The notes beneath the pieces were generated by a model, which worked only from the letters and a program-made list of their open reading frames with translations, was not told the DNA's origin and did no database searches. The translations under genes were made by a program, and so were the position numbers. Source: Luscinia megarhynchos (Eukaryota > Chordata > Aves > Passeriformes > Turdidae). Taken from it: a stretch of 64,000 nucleotides of DNA. Shown piece after piece: positions 53,501-64,000 of the stretch (position 1 is its first letter; each line of letters begins with the position of its first letter). The stretch lies in the NCBI GenBank assembly GCA_034336665.1, contig JAPFBE010000002.1, positions 80,358,905-80,422,904 of the forward strand, read 5' to 3'.

Positions 53501-54345
53501 TAGTTCACTTTTTTTAGCATAGTCACCAAACTAGAACTCGATAGTGTCTATTGAATGTACTTTTAGATGTGTGTAAAGAGTTCAGTGTACATGAGAGACA
53601 TGAATATGGGTAGTATTTAACTTCTTTATGATATTGTTAAAAATATGAATGTTTGCCACATGCTGGGAATTACCAGATGAGATGATTTTTCCAATAACAT
53701 TAGGTCTAAAAAGCATGTAAATGGATTTGTTCCCAACAGGGATCAGTGCAGGTGGTTACTATTTGGGTTGCTGACAGAAATTGGTTTTGATACACCTCAC
53801 AGGGGTCTTACTGAACAAGATGTGGATATATTAGGTTTTAGAATGAGAAAGTACCAGGTGTATTAATGCTTAGTTAACTTATGAAAAAACTGATGGAGCA
53901 CCTAGGCATAATATATGCACATTTGAAAAGTAACCTAGAAGCTGGCATTCACTTTTCCAAAACGGTTTCTAAATATCTCTCAAGTAAAAAAGTAATTGTT
54001 AAAGTTCTTTGTCTACCATAATTCCATAGCATTCTGTTTTCTTGATTAGTTTGAAAGTTAATTATTTTTGTATGCTCTATTGTATGCATAGTTTTCAAAA
54101 ACTTTTTTTATGATATCTCACATTGGCAGGATGCTGATTGACTTAACCACTACACATAATATTAGAGTTTTAAGTTGTTATTTTTTGGGTAAAGAAAGTA
54201 CAGTGATACATAGTTTGTTAAAATTTTTATTTTTTTAAAAGAGTGCAAATTGAAAATAATAAATATATTGAAATAATTTTTTTACTAAATAAATTAATTT
54301 ATCACGTTTGCCTCATCATTCCCAAGAATTTGTTTTATTTTATAG

Positions 54346-54513
54346 GTTATGTTCAGAGTTTGATTAGGCGTGTTGTAAACAATGTCAACATTGTGATCAA
54401 CAATCTCATATTAAAGTATGTGGAGGATGATATTGTTCTCTCAGTCAATATCACTTCTGCAGAATGCTATACAGTGGATGAGTTTTGGGATCGAGCATTT
54501 ATGGACATATCTG
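54346..54513 (+). CDS. VPS13B: VPS13B exon 5: residues 138-194
   Basis: The exon lies between TTTTATTTTATAG|GT and ATATCTG|GTGAGT. Its first two bases complete Gly138; 55 codons follow, then one base of Ala194. The peptide starts YVQSLIRRVVNNVNIVINNL and continues with ILKYVEDDIVLSVNITSAEC. The run NVNIVINNLILKY is typical of the repeating VPS13/bridge-like transfer architecture, where amphipathic strands build the groove with hydrophobic faces inward (family knowledge). The sequence is nearly identical to the mammalian protein as I recall it. Phase 1 at both ends means skipping would keep the frame. Confidence 0.95.
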
Positions 54514-55632
54514 GTGAGTAGATTTTTTTGGTTTTACATATCACTGTGGAGACACTCTTAAATTCATACAGAAATTTGTGAGTCTCATAAAATGGTTCTT
54601 TTTTATCAGAAGTCAGACAATTTCTGCCTGTTTTGATTTCCAGTCAGTTTTTTCTCTTGTCCTTACCTTAATTCTGATAAGACAACTGCAGTAATATAGA
54701 CTTGATTGTTACTGCATCTTTGTATGATCACAGATAATCAGAAAAGATGTGTTGTCCTCTGTTCACACTTGCCATCCTGTGATAGTATTAGTGCTTGCTG
54801 CTGGCAATGAGTCCTTAGGCAAATTTCGTGAGTGAGCAGTAGCACATTAAGGCATTCCATTGCACTTGTTTGTGATGATCTTAAAACTCTGAACAGGTTG
54901 GTAAGAGAGGCAATAAAATGTGCTCACAGTAGTGAGCACAGCATACGAGTTGCAAGCCATGATTCATTTCACTTCACATTTTCAGGGGAAAAAAACCCCC
55001 AACTTTTTGTTTTGGTCCTCAGTAATTGAATGGTTCAGTCCTTGATTTGCCTATGTTCACCTCTAAGTTCAGGTGCTCTTACTGACATTGACTAGAGGTG
55101 GAACTGGGGCACAGTAACTGTGCTAAGATCACACAGGTAGAGTGGTGAATTCAATTAATTTCCTGAACCAGATTTTTTGTTTTGGCTAAAATAATTACAA
55201 ACTAATATGACAAAATCACAAAATACATTTCACGTTAAGATCAATGTAGTAGCTCTTGTTTCTTTTGGAAGATTTGGAAGAAAACTTTGGGGGATAATAT
55301 GCAAAATTATTTCTGTGAGAATAATGAGAATGATAGTTATTGTATGCTTCCTCATGAAACAGTACTCTTTTATAAAAAGAGCTAAGGTACAGCAGACAGG
55401 GTGAGAATTTTAATTGGGTGTAACTAATTTGTCCTCACTTCCTATGCATTCAGCAGAGAAAGTCTGACACAGGAAATTACTCTGTTCAGTCACATAAGCA
55501 AGTACTTTGCTGCTGATTTAAATAATGACTAAAAAACTCTCTTGTATTGCTTTCTTCTAGTTAAGAACCTGTATGCATAACTTACTTTTAATATACAATA
55601 TATTTTCTTAACCTATGCACTTCTTTTAAAAG
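54514..55632 (+). other. VPS13B: VPS13B intron 5
   Basis: A phase-1 GT-AG intron of 1.1 kb. It is AT-rich, with no repeat or RNA gene recognised. Confidence 0.9.
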
Positions 55633-55814
55633 CCACTGATCTTGTACTGAGGAAGATGATCAACTTTTCTGACTGCACAGTATGTCTTGATAAGAGAAAT
55701 GCTAGTGGTAAAATTGAATTTTACCAAGAACCTCTGCTGTACAAGTGTTCCTTCAGGACTCGTCTGCATTTTACATATGATAACCTCAACTCCAAAATGC
55801 CGTCAATTATTAAA
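55633..55814 (+). CDS. VPS13B: VPS13B exon 6: residues 194-254
   Basis: The acceptor is CACTTCTTTTAAAAG|CC and the donor ATTAAA|GTAGGT. Two bases complete Ala194, then 60 codons run to phase 0. The peptide includes INFSDCTVCLDKRNASGKIE, then FYQEPLLYKCSFRTRLHFTY and a C-terminal MPSIIK. Alternating hydrophobic residues continue the beta-groove rod that follows the chorein domain. The match to vertebrate VPS13B is very high, with only scattered substitutions relative to the human sequence I recall. The AAA before the donor is a weak exonic end, compensated by GTAGGT. Confidence 0.95.
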
Positions 55815-58663
55815 GTAGGTATCCAAAATAATTATTTTTGCTGCTCACTTGTGAAGTTTTGAGGCTTTTCAAAATATCCTTTAAAATTTTAAGTAAAATA
55901 AAAGGCTTGTACTGTTGTGTTCTGCTAAAGGATTTATTAAATTGTGTTTTGTTCATATGATGCAGTTAGTTATGTACAGAAACAGCACGTAAGTAAGGAA
56001 GTTATGCTCTCTAATATTTTCATTTTTTTCTGGGAGTTTAAAAAACTCCCATAATTGTAAGGAGAGAAAGAAAGTCTGCAAATAATCTAGTTAAAAAACC
56101 CAGTAGTGTACTTTAAGATGTCTGCAATATGATGGAAAGGATTTTTTTTGGACTTAGGTTATTGTTTCAAACGTAGCTCCAACTGTCATGAATAACAAGA
56201 AACATCAGTGTATTAACACTCTGCAGTGAACCATGTGAGATGGATTAGCAAGCCAAACTCAGCTCCTAGTGAGCAGGAATACAATATTATTATTATTACT
56301 GTTATTGTGCTCTGTGGGTCATCAGGATGCAGTTTTTTGGAGACTGCCTAAAATATTTAGCTAATGATTGTAAATAGCTGTTTTTTTGTAGGGTTGAAGC
56401 AAAACAAACTTTTATCAGTAAATAGAACAACATCGTTAATGGAATTAAATCTAATTTGCTGATGCTAAGAACTTTCTAAAAGCCTCTGTTGCAAATTATA
56501 TTTCTGTAGCTTCAGCACTCTGAATGGTTGGTTATTGATGGACAGTGGTTTTCCAGCTCAAAAACAAAAGCCAGCAGTACTCCATCTTTCTCTCCAAATC
56601 TGTGAAGTTCTTGCTAATGTGAACTTCAATACTATGTGCTATTAATTTACTGAAGCATATCTGATTTTATGTCTTGAGAGAAAGTTTCCAAGACATGTGC
56701 CCTTTTGGTTTCTTTGTAAGGGCTAGAACACTTTAATAGCCCATATAATTTTGATTACTATGTCCATTGCTAAGTTTTGGCTAAACTAATCTTAGCGAGT
56801 TTTAATGGAGTCAAAGACTTCTCAAAGGAGGATGGTTCTTAAGTGCTTGGTTATTTTTTGTAGACTTTTGAACTGGGAACACTAAGCTCCTACTTTTAAT
56901 TGTAGCATGAAAATAATATACATGGGTGGAGGTGACAAAGCACTTAAAATGATTAGAGTTGTAAGCTTTTTGTTGCTGTTCTTGTAAAATTCATTATGGA
57001 AAAAGGCAACCATGAGGCTCATGAGTGGATATGGACTGGGGATGTGAGTCCTGACTCCACCTATTTGGAGCAACACTGACATCTTTCTGACCTGTCAATC
57101 ATTTAAGTCCACTCACTATGTTGACGCTATATTGGAAGCTAACTCGACAAGAAGACAATAGTTTTCCTCCAGTCTTAGGGAGATGGGTCAATCTTCTGAG
57201 GGGCAGCTGAGTTCCACTGACAGAATAAGAACAGGATCATGGTGGGAGGATGTATAATCCAAGAAGTCCTGGGCATTGTAATTTCAGTGAATCTGTTGTT
57301 AAATTATCTTCATTACCTACAATGCTACCTACTGTTCCTAGTTCCTCCACTAGGACATATGCTCTTTGTGTGCCTTTAAAAAGGCTTCTGGCAAAGCAAT
57401 CCTTTTTTTCCGCCTTCCATATCTTAAGAGATTATTTCCTCCTTATCCATCCTGCTGTTCTTCTGCACAGAAAAGGTTTGCTGCTAACAACTTTAAATCA
57501 ACTTGCCTTGGAAAATTAGTGTGCAAGGACTAATTTTTAATTTCCAAAATGTGTCTTAGGAATTTACATGCTTTTTTCTTTCAGAGAATTTTAAAAAGTA
57601 GCATAATTTTGACACCTGACGTATTTCATCTTGTCTGTGTAAACAGCTGATATAATATTATTACTCATTCTCTGTAACTCAGGCTAAGACTTCATTAATT
57701 TACACATATGAAAGTATGTGCATGCATTTAAACTAGTACTGATTTTACTACTATAATATTATTTACCACGGATGTGCTATACTGTTTACAAAGTACTTTT
57801 TGATGGGTTTTGAATTGAATTGCATTAAGACCAGTGCTGATATATAATTACTTTTAATTTCCATTATTTTCACCTGGAACATTTAGAAACTGGACATGGA
57901 GTTGAAAATATGTCTAATGTTAATAATTTTTGTACAATACTTTTATGCATCTCTTACTTAATGAAAGGTACCTTTCTTATCTTGTTTGACTTAGCCTTTA
58001 TAGAATGATTACATACTCATAATATTTACAGCCTATTTTACAGCTAAAACTTTTAAAGAAGGTTAAGTTTTCATCCCAGAAATTTTAATCTTTGCAAATC
58101 TTTCTTTCATTTAGGGAAAAGTGCCTTAACTGCATGTTTGAAATGGAATATTCAGAGTAGCCAGTTTTCTGCACTTCAGTTGGCATTAATTCTTCCACCC
58201 ATTACTTGTCCGCTTGGAACAATGTTTGGAGTGGGAAAGAACCAAATGAAGGACCTTGTATTTTAAAGCCAGTATATCTAGACTTTATCTAGATATACTA
58301 TATAGATATATAGGTCATCTACAGCATGCAGAGATTTTAAACAAACTCCACAATGAAAATAAAAGTGTAATTAGATGCTCTTACATCACTTATATTTGGG
58401 AAAGTTCTTCAGCAATAACTTTAAAAAACAAATATCTAAATGTTTCTGTATGTGTAAAGCGTGTTACACATGACTTTTCAACTGAAGATCTCTTGTGTGA
58501 CAACCCAAGTGAGTGTTTTTGGTAGGCCCTTTGCCTTCTGTTGTATTGCAAATATTGTTTTTGGAAATAAAATGCTGAATATAGAGTTGCATGGTTTGCA
58601 AGTGGGCTTTACTGATGACAGAACTTTGCTATAATTTGTTTTTATTCTCTTTTCACATTATAG
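55815..58663 (+). other. VPS13B: VPS13B intron 6
   Basis: A phase-0 GT-AG intron of 2.8 kb. It contains an ATT-type run at 56285-56298 and an 11-bp inverted repeat at 58271-58299. No exon or repeat family was recognised. Confidence 0.9.
58271..58299. repeat. Perfect 11-bp inverted repeat
   Basis: AGTATATCTAG (58271-58281) and CTAGATATACT (58289-58299) flank ACTTTAT. A partial third TATAGATATATAG follows, giving an AT-rich palindromic cluster. Confidence 0.8.
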
Positions 58664-58838
58664 ATTCACACATTAGTTGAAAGTTTGAAACTTTCAATCT
58701 CTGATCAGCAGCTTCCTATGTTTATACGTATAATGCAGCTTGGGATTGCTCTGTATTACGGAGAAATAGGCAACTTCAAAGATGGGGAAAGTGAAGATTT
58801 GATTTGCCACACTAAAGATATGTTGGGAAATATCACAG
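58664..58838 (+). CDS. VPS13B: VPS13B exon 7: residues 255-312 plus first base of Gly313
   Basis: The acceptor is TTTTCACATTATAG|ATT and the donor ATCACAG|GTAAGT. The 175 nt encode 58 residues starting IHTLVESLKLSISDQQLPMF and then IRIMQLGIALYYGEIGNF, plus the first base of a split glycine. The helix QQLPMFIRIMQLGIALYYG is a conserved VPS13-type element following the first strand repeat (family knowledge). The end of the exon (GESEDL...) begins an acidic, more variable linker. Confidence 0.95.
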
Positions 58839-61800
58839 GTAAGTGCAGCTTTTAATTTTTAAGAAGAAATTTAAAAACATTAATTTCTTTGCTTTTTGCA
58901 AATGTAAATATCCAAGTTTAGTTCTTGCCATTGCTAGAGGCCGTTCATTGTGCTGGGTAAGGATGCCGTGCTTTAACATGTTTAATGTTATGTTCTATAG
59001 GGATTTCTAATGGTCTTAACTAACCTGAGGTTAACTATTATTTAAGAAAACCATTTTGGGAGTTGACACCATAAGGTACTTTGGATTTATCTGTGAATAT
59101 TGTCATGCAACAAGGCACCTTTCTGTAAGCAAGTTTGAAACTGGCAGCAGACACATTTGAACTAAATAAGAGAAAAGCCACAGTGTGCTTCTTAATTTCT
59201 TTGTAAATGGTCATTGAGAGGATGTATATCAAAACTTGTTCTAAGCAAGGAAATATTACTTTGCACTGTTTCCCATAGTTCTGTCCTTTTACCTTGTCTG
59301 GTCTCAGCTCCTTTTTATTTTCATATAATTTGTATTCCTTCTTCTATATGGTCTTTTATGGTAACTTGCTGCAACAGATTATTTTCAGGAGCATTGCACT
59401 GATGAGGAGTAAATTTTCTTTACCTTTGTGTGATTGCTTCACATCTGCTTCTTCCCAGGCACATGGGGTGACTCTTGGGTGATTCTGTGCAGGGCCTGGA
59501 GTTGGACTCAATGATCCTTGTGGATCCCTTCCAACTTGGCATATTCTATGATTCTGTGAATTTATTTAGAGATTTGTATTTTAGTTTTAGTCTCCTCAAG
59601 GCAGAAGTTTTTGTTATCTTTCCAAGACTGGATTTGAATCTGGGGGAATAGGAAGAGTCTCTTTTGCATCTAGAATTAAATTTGAGATTCTTACATCCAT
59701 ATATGTGTAAAATCTTTGGCAGTCCATCTTATCATCCCTATTTTTAATGTATGTTTTCAGCAAGGTTGAATTACAATTGCTGTTGGTCAGTCCCATTTGC
59801 ATTCTTTTCAACAACTGTGAATGACTTCCTAGCTTTTCATAAAACAGCCATCTAAAAAAGAAATAATGTAACTTCAAAGTGTTATACACAGGATTTTTCA
59901 GAAGGGTCAGTGATTAGACTAAGATTGCAAAAATAATCTGTAAGTTTCTACACAGCTTTTGTTCAACTATGCTGTGCTGTAACATTATCATTGTAGTTAA
60001 TCATATGATCTCATGTATTTGACAGAACTATCTCCTTCAGAACATAAGACAGATGGCAATTGTTGGATGGCCAAGGCAAATGTAGAGGCAGTTTTAGAAG
60101 CCCATTTATATCTGTACTGCAAGATATTTGGCCACACAGAGGCTAGAATGGTCAAGTCATTTATGCTTATTTCCAGTGTCTTAATTGTGAGTTTGTAGTA
60201 GCTTCTTTGGTTTATCAGACAAATTGTGAATAAGAAAATTAATTTTAATGTCAACATTATTTTGTGACACAAGAATGAACATCTGCATCTCTGTCCTTGA
60301 AGTATGTACTAAGTTTTGCTCATACAGTTTCATGGCTGATTCAATGAAATGAAAATTCATGCTATTGCCAGCAGGGATGCATTCATTCCTTTTTCCTTTA
60401 GTGCCAGCACTTAGGCTGGGCTGGATCACCCATACCTGGCTGAAAATTGAATACAGACAGATAAATAAATACCAAGAGAGTAATTTTCTACTGAGTTAAT
60501 TCCAGATTTATGTTGAGAGATGCCACTTTCCAGACTCCTATTACCGATAAATATCTCAAACTCTTTAAAAGAAAAGTAAATTTCTCGAGGTCAAACTTGA
60601 TTTGAACATGTGATCAGTGAGATGCACTCACGCTGCAATCTTGTAGTATCTATAAAATGTATTTCTTAACTGGAATCATCACTGCCCTGCATTATGGAGC
60701 AAGATTGCTCCAATGTAAACTCACTATGAATGGCTAGACAAGAATAGCTTTAGAATCCTGATGCAGGGAAACATTTTGTCCTTTAACAAACTCGTGTACA
60801 TAAAGCAGGGGTTTTGTCACTATGTTTCACTATCCTGTATGTTTCCAGGCATGAAGTGGTTAGTGTAGTTAGCTCAAAGCAAAGAGACTTTGTTTCCTAA
60901 GTAGGTACTCCCTTCATATACTCCTGGTTAAAAGGAATTTACATTGTATTTATGTTTGTAGTGTTTAGAGGAGGTTGTGTGCTGTTTATCAGGCTGATAT
61001 GCATTTCTTCTGAAGTTTGGTGATTATATAGTGGCTGTAGTAGTTTTAATTTAGTGATAGAAAATAAATGTATCTTCCTCTTTCAATTTTCTGTCTCACA
61101 AGATATAGAGGACCTAGGGTAAAATGGTGTGTATTTTAATGCTTTCCAGAAGACTGAAAAATTTTATAATCCAGACTATTATTTGGCATATTTTACTGCT
61201 GTCTCTGTGTACTTCAAAAAGGGGTATGCTAAATGATGGCTGAATTTTATGGGCAGGTAGAGCAATTGTCGTGCATGACCCAGGTTCTACAGCTCCAACT
61301 TTTTTTTCAGTTTTTTCCAGACCTTCCACCATTTCTTTTGGGCTTACCAACAGCAGTCTATGCTAAACTACTTGAGTTATGCTCCATATCAATTTTTTTC
61401 CTTCTGTAGCTGAAAGTTCTTCCTCTTGGCTTTTTCCAAGATTAAAAGCTTATTTGTGCTCTTTGTATGTGTAGTACATTACCTGCCTGTTTGGATCATG
61501 AGTCTTAGACTTGAATCTTTGAGGATTTTCTTGCTTTGCTATGTGTGCTATTACTAATGATTTTCACAGACGACCAACATTTTGACTTTTGACTCACAGA
61601 TGTATACCAGCTTTTTTGAGCATAGATAAACTTGAATTTATGAATATTTGAAAAGCTTAGTTTTAAACAAAGGATATCTGCAACCTTAAGTTTTGGATAT
61701 CTGTTGTATTTACACTTTTTGCATTAGACTGTTGCAACTGGAGTAATTTTAAATTTAATTTAAAAATTAGAAACTGTAAGAGGACCATAATATCATTTTT

Positions 61801-62146
61801 TAGTAAGGTTTAATTTTACAGCTTTAGAAGGTCTTTAATGGAAGCAGTTTTGAAATCTTGTGGTATAGATGGCATATTCTGGTCTCACTGCAGATGTGTG
61901 ATACTAAAACTGGCAAAGACCCTTAATATTTTTTGGAGGAAAATGTTGATGAATTAAAGAACTGTTTGAAAACTCATATTCAGTAATTTACAATTTGTAC
62001 TGACTTTCTGTGATTATAAGCCAAGTATCAGTGAATGCTGTGTGGAATACTGTCCAAGATAAATTTCCCATACCATAAATTGGAGTTTAATAAATAAATT
62101 TTTTGGTATGGTTATCTGAAATTTAACTCTGTTTTTGTTTCAAAAG
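58839..62146 (+). other. VPS13B: VPS13B intron 7
   Basis: A phase-1 GT-AG intron of 3.3 kb. It has a short sense CR1 3' end at about 59470-59562; the remaining AT-rich sequence has no recognised feature. Confidence 0.9.
59470..59562 (+). mobile_element. CR1 3' terminus, sense
   Basis: CAGGGCCTGGAGTTGGACTC AATGATCCTTGTGGATCCCT TCCAACTTGGCATATTCTAT GATTCTGTGA is the CR1 3' UTR end with its terminal repeat, only mildly diverged. The element is severely 5'-truncated. Confidence 0.92.
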
Positions 62147-62412
62147 GCACAGAAGAGGAAGCAAGCTCTGTAATGCAATATCCTACACAGTACATTAGTC
62201 AAGATCCTTATTTGCATCAAGATGATGACCAGCAACAAGGATGGGTTTCTTGGGCTTGGTCTTTTGTTCCTGCTATTGTGAGTTATGATGATGAAGAGAA
62301 TGATTCTGGTGGAACTGATGGTGGAACAGCAGAACAGCAGAAGTGTCAGTCCCTCAAGGATCCTATTATTTCAGTTGGGTTTTACTGTACAAAAGCAACA
62401 GTGACTTTTAAG
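62147..62412 (+). CDS. VPS13B: VPS13B exon 8: residues 313-401, acidic linker and Trp-rich motif
   Basis: The acceptor is TTTGTTTCAAAAG|GC and the donor TTTAAG|GTAAAT. Two bases complete Gly313; 88 codons follow, ending in phase 0. Three parts are visible: a variable D/E/Q-rich stretch with several tyrosines (about residues 314-342), the conserved tryptophan motif GWVSWAWSFVPAIVSYDD (about 344-361), and a second acidic, Gly/Thr/Gln-rich stretch before DPIISVGFYCTKATVTFK. The Trp motif and the final block match human VPS13B; the acidic stretches differ in sequence and length from the human protein as I remember it. This is the last exon in the window, and the next one lies beyond 64000. Confidence 0.95.
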
Positions 62413-64000
62413 GTAAATATTTCTCTGTGTCATAGAGGATTTTTTTTGATTTGTTGAGGAAGTGCATAAAGATTTTCTGAGCATACATAGACTGTTTGAT
62501 TCAAGACAGATATTGTTGGTATTACGAGGAGAGTATTAAATTAATAACAAGAAATGTGAATGCTAAAAATTTGTCTTCCATCATACTTGACTGATAATGG
62601 CAACGTTAGTCAGTTTTGTTATTTGAGCTAGAATTTGAGTGTGAATTTATAATGGTCAAAGGAAACCACTTAATTTACTTAGATTAGTATTTTTTATGGG
62701 AAAAAAAACCTGAAGGCTTTCTGTGAATGTTCACTGCAGTATTCTATCCATCTAATGTTTATACAAATACATATTTCTTTATAAAAACCCTTTTAATTTA
62801 GAGGTAGGATTGGAGGAATTTTTAGAGTCTCGTTTTTTTTGCTGTTGTATGTGAAAGTATGAGTTTAACTTGATACTGTTGGATTAGTTTTCTATAGGTT
62901 GAAATTTATTGAAGGAAAAAAGGATAAATAGTGTATGTGTATATATATATGTATATATATAGGCTGAACTATAAACTCTGTATGTAGAGAAAGATTTAAG
63001 TATTAATTCTACACAAAGCTGAAAATTGTTGCTCGCCTTCTCTCTAATATTTTGTAAGCTTGCAGAAGGGAATATAAAAAGTCTGACTAAGATTTTGAGA
63101 TGTACTGACAGAAATTAGAAATTAAGGTATTGAATTAACAGAATACTTGTAATGTGTCGAACTGTTTACAAGCATTCCATGTGCATAACTACACAAAGTG
63201 GTTCTTGGCTGTACAATTAAGCCTGTATTAAATCAAGGTCAGAACTTTGCCACAGAGTAATTTAGGGTGATATTTATGACTTTCAGCCTTTCAGATGAAC
63301 TACAAGACTTTTGTAACTCTCATACAAAAATTATATGTCTGATTATACCCAATACCATCAGGAGCACCCTGTCCCTTTCTTGCCTGTTTGGTTTGACATC
63401 TGTGCACAGGAATGTTCTCTGGGGCTTTATGCCTCATGTAGCTATTTTTGTTTGGTGGTGTAGAAGGACATTTAGCTGCTCAGCAAGTGTCAGAAAGGGT
63501 GAGACAAGTGACTTTAGAAGCTGTAGATATTCTGTGGGGATGTTGATATTTTAGGCTTTCAGCCTCCTGAAAAAATTTGGTTGCAAAATTTGAGGATATC
63601 AGCAGCATTCAAGTGTTCAGTCATGTTCTTTTGTGTCAGTCTGCTTCAGCCCTCATTAAAAGAGTCTAAAAATAAATAAAAAATTTCCTTCCTCTCCATA
63701 AATTACATCCCTGGGACACTACTTGAAACATGAACAAGCCAGCAAAGCTCAAATTTCTCATTTATCATGGCTCAGCATCTTATTTTACACTGTCATTCAG
63801 TAGTAATTTTGTGCTCTTGTTCCTCATGCAACAAAACTCATTAAAAATAATATGAACTTCTTTTTTAAACATGTGTTTTGCTAGAGAGGATTTTCCTAAT
63901 GCTTCATTTGCAAGTTCACGCATTTTATATTAGGAAGTGATTAAAAACTACTCAAAATGTAACATTTTGCATTCTAAAAATTTTAAATGTGATGTATGAT
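62413..64000 (+). other. VPS13B: VPS13B intron 8 (partial)
   Basis: The intron begins at GTAAAT in phase 0 and runs off the window. It contains a (TG)/(TA) simple repeat at 62931-62962. Nothing else was recognised, and no exon 9 is visible before 64000. Confidence 0.85.
62931..62962 (+). repeat. (TG)/(TA) microsatellite
   Basis: GTGTATGTGT followed by two (AT)5 runs separated by G. It is imperfect and likely polymorphic. Confidence 0.85.

Larger units (their letters stand above)
50292..54345 (+). other. VPS13B: VPS13B intron 4
   Basis: A phase-1 GT-AG intron of 4.1 kb. It holds an antisense CR1 at about 50540-50905, T-rich runs at 51741-51776, and a perfect 14-bp tandem duplication at 53473-53500. 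The remainder is AT-rich with nothing recognised. Confidence 0.9.
6200..64000 (+). other. VPS13B: VPS13B gene, 5' portion (exons 1-8), continues past window
   Basis: Eight exons on the + strand assemble into one gene open at the right edge. The seven coding pieces total 1203 nt and splice without a frameshift or stop into 401 residues. These match the N-terminus of vertebrate VPS13B as I know it, including the start MLESYVTPIL and the LPF...VPWTKLGSEPV block shared by the VPS13 family. VPS13B is a bridge-like lipid-transfer protein at the Golgi and its contact sites; loss causes Cohen syndrome in people. Intron sizes are about 0.8, 7.3, 35.4, 4.1, 1.1, 2.8 and 3.3 kb, with phases 0, 0, 1, 1, 0, 1 and 0 for the seven coding-exon ends. 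All use GT-AG. The transcription start is not fixed by sequence; 6200 is a guess inside the CpG island. The human protein is about 4,000 residues, so roughly a tenth is here. Confidence 0.96.

Noticed and set aside
54832..55029. GTGATGATCTTAAAACTCTGA resembling C and D boxes of a snoRNA
   Set aside because: The boxes are only about 10 nt apart, far too close for a C/D snoRNA, and no terminal stem is seen.
1..64000. Bacterial or phage-type systems, CRISPR arrays, tRNA or rRNA genes
   Set aside because: None seen. Composition, introns and CR1 repeats point to a bird nuclear genome, and I found no direct-repeat/spacer pattern or convincing tRNA B-box.

Overview
The window is vertebrate nuclear DNA, almost certainly from a bird. 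It holds long AT-rich introns with consensus GT-AG splice sites, many remnants of CR1 non-LTR retrotransposons in both orientations (some ending in the ATTCTATGATTCT-like 3' terminal repeat typical of avian CR1), and one decayed avian LTR-type element. No prokaryotic gene, operon, CRISPR array, rRNA or tRNA was recognised.

The only protein-coding gene I can support is the 5' part of VPS13B (COH1), on the + strand and open at the right edge. A non-coding first exon lies in a CpG island at about 6.05-6.45 kb and ends at 6311. Seven coding exons follow: 7119-7265 (coding part), 14597-14740, 50171-50291, 54346-54513, 55633-55814, 58664-58838 and 62147-62412. Joined, they give 1203 nt, or 401 uninterrupted codons, with matching phases at every junction. 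They encode the N-terminal chorein domain and the start of the lipid-transfer rod of this very large Golgi/endosome protein. The gene continues beyond 64000.

Layout. 1-6030 is intergenic DNA upstream of the gene with two CR1 3' fragments; the second runs up to the edge of the promoter island. 6040-6460 is the CpG-rich promoter with NRF1, ETS, E2F and CACGTG motifs. 6312-14596 holds introns 1 and 2 with two CR1 pieces. 14741-50170 is a 35.4 kb intron 3 with one CR1 3' end, the LTR-type remnant, a 1.1 kb antisense CR1 and a striking exon-like 45-nt segment. 50171-64000 holds the more closely spaced exons 4 to 8 with short introns.

The most notable candidate is the segment at 24674-24718. It has a very long pyrimidine tract, a CAG acceptor, 15 open codons in the correct phase and a GTAAGT donor, so it could be an undescribed in-frame cassette microexon of VPS13B. 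I found no convincing new multi-gene system. The rest is ordinary avian intron and intergenic sequence.
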